64,000 nucleotides of DNA from Nonomuraea guangzhouensis (lineage in GTDB: Bacteria; Actinomycetota; Actinomycetes; Streptosporangiales; Streptosporangiaceae). The position numbers and the translations under genes were made by a program. A model generated the notes under the pieces. The model saw only the letters and a program-made list of their open reading frames with translations, had not been told where the DNA came from and searched no databases. Shown here one piece after another: positions 60,342-64,000 of this stretch. The stretch spans positions 62,001 to 126,000 of the forward strand of contig NZ_JAHKRM010000025.1 in NCBI RefSeq assembly GCF_019396345.1. The letters run 5' to 3'. Within the stretch, counting starts at the first letter, position 1, and every line of letters begins with the position of its first letter.

Positions 60342-60362
60342 GTAGAAGTTCGTACACACTCG
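60342..60362 (+). promoter_or_regulatory. 21-bp motif, copy 1, upstream of the HTH/DUF6879 module
   Basis: GTAGAAGTTCGTACACACTC plus G, at 60342-60362, matches the copy at 61992-62012 in 17 of 21 positions. It lies 17 bp before the small gene at 60380. Sharing between two operons of one module suggests an operator for the module's HTH protein. Confidence 0.5.
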
Positions 60363-60379
60363 AAGGCCAGGAGCGGACC

Positions 60380-60619
60380 ATGGCGCTACGGTTCTGGGGC
60401 AAGGGTGGGAGTCACACCGACAGTTGCCCCTCCGTTCACAGCGACGACTCCGACGGCAGTCTCGTGATCGTAGGCTGGCCTGTCGATGATCCCGAGATAC
60501 TCGCGAAGATCCGCGAAGTGGCTCATATCGAGCCTCACGAGGCGGCCTTCCGGGTACCGAAGGAGCTGAAGAAGGCCCTATGGGAGGCGTGTGGCGGCCA
60601 TGATCCAAGTTCTGACTGA
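60380..60619 (+). CDS. Small hypothetical protein, first gene of the HTH/DUF6879 module
   Basis: A 79-aa acidic protein with LVIVGWPVDDPEILAKIREV and PHEAAFRVPKELKKALWEAC, resembling small DUF397-like or companion proteins that precede DUF6879 and HTH genes in actinomycetes. That family link is by context rather than by clear motif. Its end overlaps the DUF6879 gene by about 20 bp, implying coupled translation. Start ATG 60380; the function is unknown. Confidence 0.55.
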   Translation: MALRFWGKGGSHTDSCPSVHSDDSDGSLVIVGWPVDDPEILAKIREVAHIEPHEAAFRVPKELKKALWEACGGHDPSSD

Positions 60620-61118
60620 CTTGTTCGAGCAGACGGAGCGCTCGGTGACGCACCTGGAGCTTCGGGACACCTACGGCACCTCGCACCCGGACTTCCAGGA
60701 CTGGGCGGACGGAGTTCCTATCGCGGGCATCGCAGGCCGAGGGCGTCTCGACGCCTGGAATGATCTCACCAGGTTCCACGTGGCCCGTGGCGTCGTCTTC
60801 CGGCGAGCCAGGGTCATCTCGGTTCCTCCGAGCGACTACATCCGCTTCGAGCACGCGATCACGCCGTGGTCGAACCTGGCAGGCGGTGAACAGGTCCGCT
60901 GGCTGGAGAGACCGAAGGCGCGGGACATCCCTGTGTCTCCCTGCGACTTCTGGCAGTTCGACGACCACCTGGTGTGCTGGGTCTACCAGTCCGGGCACGG
61001 CGAAAAGGCCGGCTACGACCTCTCCGAGGACGCTGCCGAGGCCAAGCTGTGTTCCGCGGCCTTCGAGGCCGTATGGGAACGGGCGACGGACCACCAGGAG
61101 TTCGCGCTGCCTGCCTGA
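60600..61118 (+). CDS. DUF6879 family protein
   Basis: A 172-aa protein with the DUF6879 pattern: HLELRDTYGTSHPDFQDWAD, then RRARVISVPPSDYIRFEHAI, GEQVRWLERPKARDIPVSPC and DFWQFDDHLVCWVYQSGHGE. Genes of this family sit beside HTH-DUF5753 regulators and may act with them in a toxin-antitoxin-like or signalling pair; activity is not established. ATG 60600 is chosen, and GTG 60591 fits the same frame and is closer to GGGAGG. Confidence 0.78.
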   Translation: MIQVLTDLFEQTERSVTHLELRDTYGTSHPDFQDWADGVPIAGIAGRGRLDAWNDLTRFHVARGVVFRRARVISVPPSDYIRFEHAITPWSNLAGGEQVRWLERPKARDIPVSPCDFWQFDDHLVCWVYQSGHGEKAGYDLSEDAAEAKLCSAAFEAVWERATDHQEFALPA

Positions 61119-61133
61119 CAAACCGACCCGCAC

Positions 61134-61985
61134 GTGGCTACCTCACCGTCCTCAAGCGTCCAGGATGCGCGCAAGGCCATCGCCGCCCGGCTCCGCGAGA
61201 TCCTCCGAGATGCCGGGCTGACGAACCGCGCCTTCGCGCGGCAGTCCGGATGGGAGGAGTCGAAGGTCTCTCGTCTCGTCACTGGGCGAACCCCGCCCAG
61301 TGACACGGACATCCGCACCTGGTGCCAGATCTGCGCGTCCCCGGAGGAGATTCCGAACCTCATCGCGGCCAGCCGCAACGCCGAGAACACCTACATCGAA
61401 TGGCGCCGGGTTCAGCGCAGCCAGAAGCGCATGCAGGAGCTGGGCAAGGCCCTGTTCGAGAACAGCAGCCTGTACCGCTTCTACTCCTCCAACCTCGTGC
61501 CGTGGCCCTTGCAGGTGCCGGCCTACATGCGGGCGATCATGACGCGCTTCTCGGAGTTCCATGAGGTCCCCGTCCCGGACATCGAGGAGGCCGTGAAGAC
61601 GCGGCTGGCCCGCCGACGTCTCCTGGACAGTCCCAGCCGTCGCTGTGTCCTGATCATCGAGGAGTCGGTGCTGCGGGACCGCCCCTTCTCGGACGTCATC
61701 ATGCGTGAGCAGCTCTCCCACCTGCTGATCGGCATGCACCAGCCCAACATCTCCCTCGGAATCATCCCCAGCGGCGTCTCCCGGGTGCAGAAGGTCACCG
61801 AGAGCTTCCTCATCTACGACGACTCCACGGTGGTGATCGAGCTGGTGTCGGCCATCGTGAACCTCACGCAGCCGCGCGAGATCGGCCTGTACGTGAAGTG
61901 CTTCGGGGATCTGAAGAAGGATGCCGTCTTTGGGAACCCGGCACGGGCCCTGATCGACTCCGCGCTTGAAGCGCTGCTGGACTGA
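61134..61985 (+). CDS. HTH (XRE) regulator with DUF5753 domain (Scr1-type antitoxin-like)
   Basis: A 283-aa regulator. The XRE helix-turn-helix (about 15-75) reads NRAFARQSGWEESKVSRLVT followed by GRTPPSDTDIRTWCQICAS. The C-terminal DUF5753 domain (about 95-275) has LYRFYSSNLVPWPLQVPAYM, the hallmark of this large actinobacterial group, and HLLIGMHQPNISLGIIPSGV. Some members are antitoxins or control development. Start GTG 61134 comes 15 bp after DUF6879. A 21-bp motif is repeated before and after this gene. Confidence 0.87.
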   Translation: MATSPSSSVQDARKAIAARLREILRDAGLTNRAFARQSGWEESKVSRLVTGRTPPSDTDIRTWCQICASPEEIPNLIAASRNAENTYIEWRRVQRSQKRMQELGKALFENSSLYRFYSSNLVPWPLQVPAYMRAIMTRFSEFHEVPVPDIEEAVKTRLARRRLLDSPSRRCVLIIEESVLRDRPFSDVIMREQLSHLLIGMHQPNISLGIIPSGVSRVQKVTESFLIYDDSTVVIELVSAIVNLTQPREIGLYVKCFGDLKKDAVFGNPARALIDSALEALLD

Positions 61986-61991
61986 AGTCGC

Positions 61992-62012
61992 GTAGAAACT
62001 TGTACATACTCG
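61992..62012 (+). promoter_or_regulatory. 21-bp motif, copy 2, upstream of the gene pair at 62050
   Basis: GTAGAAACTTGTACATACTC plus G, at 61992-62012, is the second copy of the motif at 60342. It starts seven bases past the HTH gene's stop and lies 38 bp before the next gene. It contains TGTACA, a self-complementary hexamer. Confidence 0.5.
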
Positions 62013-62049
62013 TTGGGCCGCCGATCGCGCAGAACCTAGCGTCGATGGC

Positions 62050-62427
62050 ATGTCACCGAAACGTGCTGCCGAGCCCCGCCAGGCCCCGCACAACGGGGTA
62101 ACCGCCGATACAGCCAGCCAGCTGTATGAGGCGCTCGGGCCTGTGCAGCGGGAATTGAAACGGCGGCATATCCCGTGTCTGAGGGTGTCGATGATCAGCC
62201 TGGAGTTGTGGGGACGGCAACCGCTGGCATTCCCCGAGTACCACACGCCCGCCATCGAGGTGTGGGACCGACAGGGGAAGATCGTGGCTGCCATCACGGT
62301 GAGCGTTGATTTGAGCCACTTCTGCGTGGCCCTCCCTTCGCAGCAGAGCCGACCTCATCTTGTACCTGCCCAGGCTCCCGAACTGGTGGCAGCGCTCATT
62401 CCTGGCTATGACCGGGAGGGGCTGTGA
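62050..62427 (+). CDS. Hypothetical protein
   Basis: A 125-aa protein not recognised. It has a Ser/Lys/Pro N-terminus, then LYEALGPVQRELKRRHIPCL, a helix pair, and a beta region TPAIEVWDRQGKIVAAITVS. Composition and codon use fit a real gene. It lies under copy 2 of the 21-bp motif and overlaps the next gene by a GTGA junction, so the two are co-translated. It resembles accessory proteins of actinomycete integrative elements in style only. Confidence 0.55.
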   Translation: MSPKRAAEPRQAPHNGVTADTASQLYEALGPVQRELKRRHIPCLRVSMISLELWGRQPLAFPEYHTPAIEVWDRQGKIVAAITVSVDLSHFCVALPSQQSRPHLVPAQAPELVAALIPGYDREGL

Positions 62428-63062
62428 GTCTGGTGGCGAAGACGGGCGAGGCCGGGTTTCGCTATCCGTACGTGATCGGGTGGACGGGGGAAATCCAGAC
62501 TCACCCGTTGAAATGGATACCGCACCGTGGCGGTTTCCAACTCGGCTACGCCATTCCGAGTCGTGGCGACTACAACAACGGCGTCTTGCGGCTGCGGCAG
62601 GGCAAGAAGATGACGGGACGGCCCGACTTCACGTCGGTGAACACCAGGCGGCAGTGGCGTTGCATGGATAATCGGCTATGCCAGGTGTGCGCTTGTTCGG
62701 CGGTAGACGCAGAGACGGGTCGGATCTGGTGGTTGCTGTCATCTGACTCCGGTGATGGTGGCGACGGCTATACCAACGCACCGCCGACGTGTCGGGGGTG
62801 TATTCCGGAGGCGATCGCGCAGTGTCCGCACCTGCGGCGTAACGCCGCAGTCTTCACCGTGGGCAACTGCTCGCCGTTCGGTGTGCGAGCTGATGTGTTC
62901 TTGCCCTACCTGCCGCCGCTGGTCCCGTACGAGCGCAACGTGGTGCTCACGTTCGACGACTACGACATGTGTAACGCGCTTGGCCGGGAGTTGCTGATGC
63001 GACTGCATGACGTGCAGCCGGCTGCCCTGATCGGTGATGCTCGGGCCTGGGACAGGCCGTAG
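62424..63062 (+). CDS. Hypothetical cysteine-rich protein
   Basis: A 212-aa protein not assigned. A cluster of cysteines in the middle (RCMDNRLCQVCACSA, TCRGCIPEAIAQC) suggests a zinc-binding knuckle, with eight Cys between residues 80 and 140. The end reads YERNVVLTFDDYDMCNALGR. Similar Cys-rich proteins are known from actinophages and integrated elements. It starts with GTG 62424 in the stop of the previous gene. It may bind nucleic acid; no activity can be stated. Confidence 0.6.
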   Translation: MSLVAKTGEAGFRYPYVIGWTGEIQTHPLKWIPHRGGFQLGYAIPSRGDYNNGVLRLRQGKKMTGRPDFTSVNTRRQWRCMDNRLCQVCACSAVDAETGRIWWLLSSDSGDGGDGYTNAPPTCRGCIPEAIAQCPHLRRNAAVFTVGNCSPFGVRADVFLPYLPPLVPYERNVVLTFDDYDMCNALGRELLMRLHDVQPAALIGDARAWDRP

Positions 63063-63137
63063 GAGTCGGTGCCGGTCTCGATGGCGTTGCCGCCACGGTC
63101 AAGCAGCCGGCCCGGCGAAGCGTTTTTGGGAAGGCGG

Positions 63138-63295
63138 TCCGAGCGGAGCGAGGCCCTTCAGGGGGCGGGCGCCAGCCCGCCTGGAAGGACGTCCGGAGCG
63201 AAGCGGAGGGCCGTTGTGGGCGGGCGGGCATCAAACAGCCAACCACCCAAACGGGTAAGGGGTGGGAAAAAGGAACGCCCGGAGCGAAGCGGAGG
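63138..63295. repeat. Short interspersed repeats (CCGGAGCGAAGCGGAGG)
   Basis: Two exact 17-bp copies (63193-63209 and 63279-63295) and a degenerate third (63138-63158) lie in the 253-bp gap between the Cys-rich gene and the PQQ-repeat gene. Each is followed by a GGCC/GGGCC run. They look like a REP-type intergenic sequence or a relic of a small mobile sequence. No gene was found in the gap. Confidence 0.6.
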
Positions 63296-63315
63296 CCCTT
63301 TGAGGGTGGGCAGCG

Positions 63316-64000
63316 TCAGAGGCGGCCCGTCGTAGCGTCCAGGGCGTACACCTTGCTGTCGGTGCTGCCGACGTACACAAGCCCATCGACCACCACGGGA
63401 CTGGACCAACTGATGTCGCCGAGGGTGGTGTGGCTCCAGCGCACCCTGCCGGTGGTCGCGTCCAGCGCATGAACCTTGTCGTCGAAGCCGCCGATGTACA
63501 CCACGCCGTCGGTCACCGCTGGACGGGCGTCGATCTTTTCGCCGGTGGTGTAGGTCCAGTGCACCCGGCCAGTGGTCGCGTCCAGTGCGTACACCTTGCC
63601 ATCGGTGCTGCCGACGTACACCACTCCCTTGGCCTCCGCAGGGCTGGAGAGGACGGCGGCGCCGGTGGTGTAGGTCCAGCGCACCCGGCCAGTGGTCGCG
63701 TTCAGGGCGTACACCTTGCCGTCGCCGCTGCCGACGTACACCATTCCGCCGGCCACCGCCGGATTGGAGTCGACGGCGCCGCCGGTGGTGTAGGTCCAGC
63801 GCACCCGGCCGGTGGCCGAGTCCAGCGCGTACAGTTTGTCGTCGTCGCTGCCGATGTACACGATTCCGTCGGCCACCGCCGGGCTGGAGAGGATGGCGCC
63901 GCCGGTGGGGCGGGTCCAGCGCGCGCGGCCGGTGGCCGCGTCCAGGGCGTACACCTTGCCGTCGCGACTGCCGACGTACACCATTCCGCCGGCCACCGCC
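63316..64000 (-). CDS. PQQ-like beta-propeller repeat protein, partial (C-terminal part)
   Basis: About 228 C-terminal residues of a protein that begins beyond the right edge. Six tandem 40-aa blades are visible, each with a GxVYVGSxDGKVYALDATTG core and the closing RVRWTYTTG; the DNA period is 120 bp. This is the PQQ-type propeller also found in BamB and in many actinomycete Ser/Thr kinases, so the missing N-terminus could be a kinase or a signal peptide. No catalytic motif is visible in the part present. Confidence 0.85.
   Translation of the reverse strand, partial: AVAGGMVYVGSRDGKVYALDAATGRARWTRPTGGAILSSPAVADGIVYIGSDDDKLYALDSATGRVRWTYTTGGAVDSNPAVAGGMVYVGSGDGKVYALNATTGRVRWTYTTGAAVLSSPAEAKGVVYVGSTDGKVYALDATTGRVHWTYTTGEKIDARPAVTDGVVYIGGFDDKVHALDATTGRVRWSHTTLGDISWSSPVVVDGLVYVGSTDSKVYALDATTGRL

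Noticed and set aside
63138..63295. Possible CRISPR array
   Set aside because: Only two exact 17-bp units and one variant, with unequal spacing and no cas genes.

Overview
This is a high-GC actinomycete chromosome segment. GTG starts, lipoboxes, a mycothiol-type maleylpyruvate isomerase fold protein, a deazaflavin (F420)-type nitroreductase, an IdeR/DtxR iron box and many one-component regulators all point that way. The style suggests Streptosporangiales (for example Nonomuraea or a relative), but the genus is an inference. No tRNA or rRNA gene was seen. Most of the window is accessory carbon-uptake and regulation modules, each with a local regulator and, in many cases, a readable operator palindrome.

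Layout. 1-3.1 kb: a peptide/opine-type solute-binding protein (cut by the window edge), a 5-dehydro-4-deoxyglucarate dehydratase and a divergent IclR regulator. 3.1-8.6 kb: an NADP-binding oxidoreductase with a TetR regulator, then a DeoR regulator and a sugar ABC importer (binding protein plus two permeases, no ATPase). 8.6-12.7 kb: an amidohydrolase/GAF/MFS operon facing an RpiR regulator. 12.7-18.8 kb: a membrane-anchored spermidine-synthase-like protein, a cytosolic-looking subtilase, and a Drr-type exporter with a TetR regulator. 18.9-23.4 kb: a nitroreductase-like protein, a voltage-gated cation channel, LtrA, a zinc-free ribosomal protein S4 paralogue and a DUF2470 protein sharing an iron box.

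23.5-30 kb: a ROK regulator controlling an Entner-Doudoroff operon (zwf, edd, glk, eda). 30-31.9 kb: an IS200/IS605 element with an intact TnpB and a TnpA killed by a stop codon. 32-44.9 kb: RtcB, two Ser/Thr kinases, an MHS-type MFS transporter, small stress/enzyme genes with HxlR, a two-component system and a double-GNAT protein.

44.9-50.8 kb: an island with a polar-amino-acid ABC importer, an in-frame fusion of 2-keto-3-deoxygluconate kinase to RidA, and an IclR regulator. It sits between a truncated and an intact copy of one lipoprotein family. 50.8-57.6 kb: the lipoprotein, a PfkB kinase with LacI, a stand-alone MsmK/UgpC-type ATPase, a TetR regulator and two small proteins. 57.6-64 kb: a structured non-coding stretch, GNAT, an IS30 remnant, an azoreductase with twin operators, a DUF6879/HTH-DUF5753 mobile-type module, short repeats and the end of a PQQ-repeat propeller protein.

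How the parts may work together. Three modules converge on 2-keto-3-deoxy sugar acids: the KDG-lucarate dehydratase, the KDG kinase-RidA fusion and KDPG aldolase (Eda). The ATPase-less sugar importer could be energised by the orphan MsmK-type ATPase. The fusion island is the best candidate for an undescribed system. It would suit uptake and catabolism of an amino sugar acid such as D-glucosaminate, with RidA hydrolysing the imine intermediate and the kinase passing KDPG to Eda. That pathway assignment is a hypothesis; the required PLP-dependent ammonia-lyase is not in the window.
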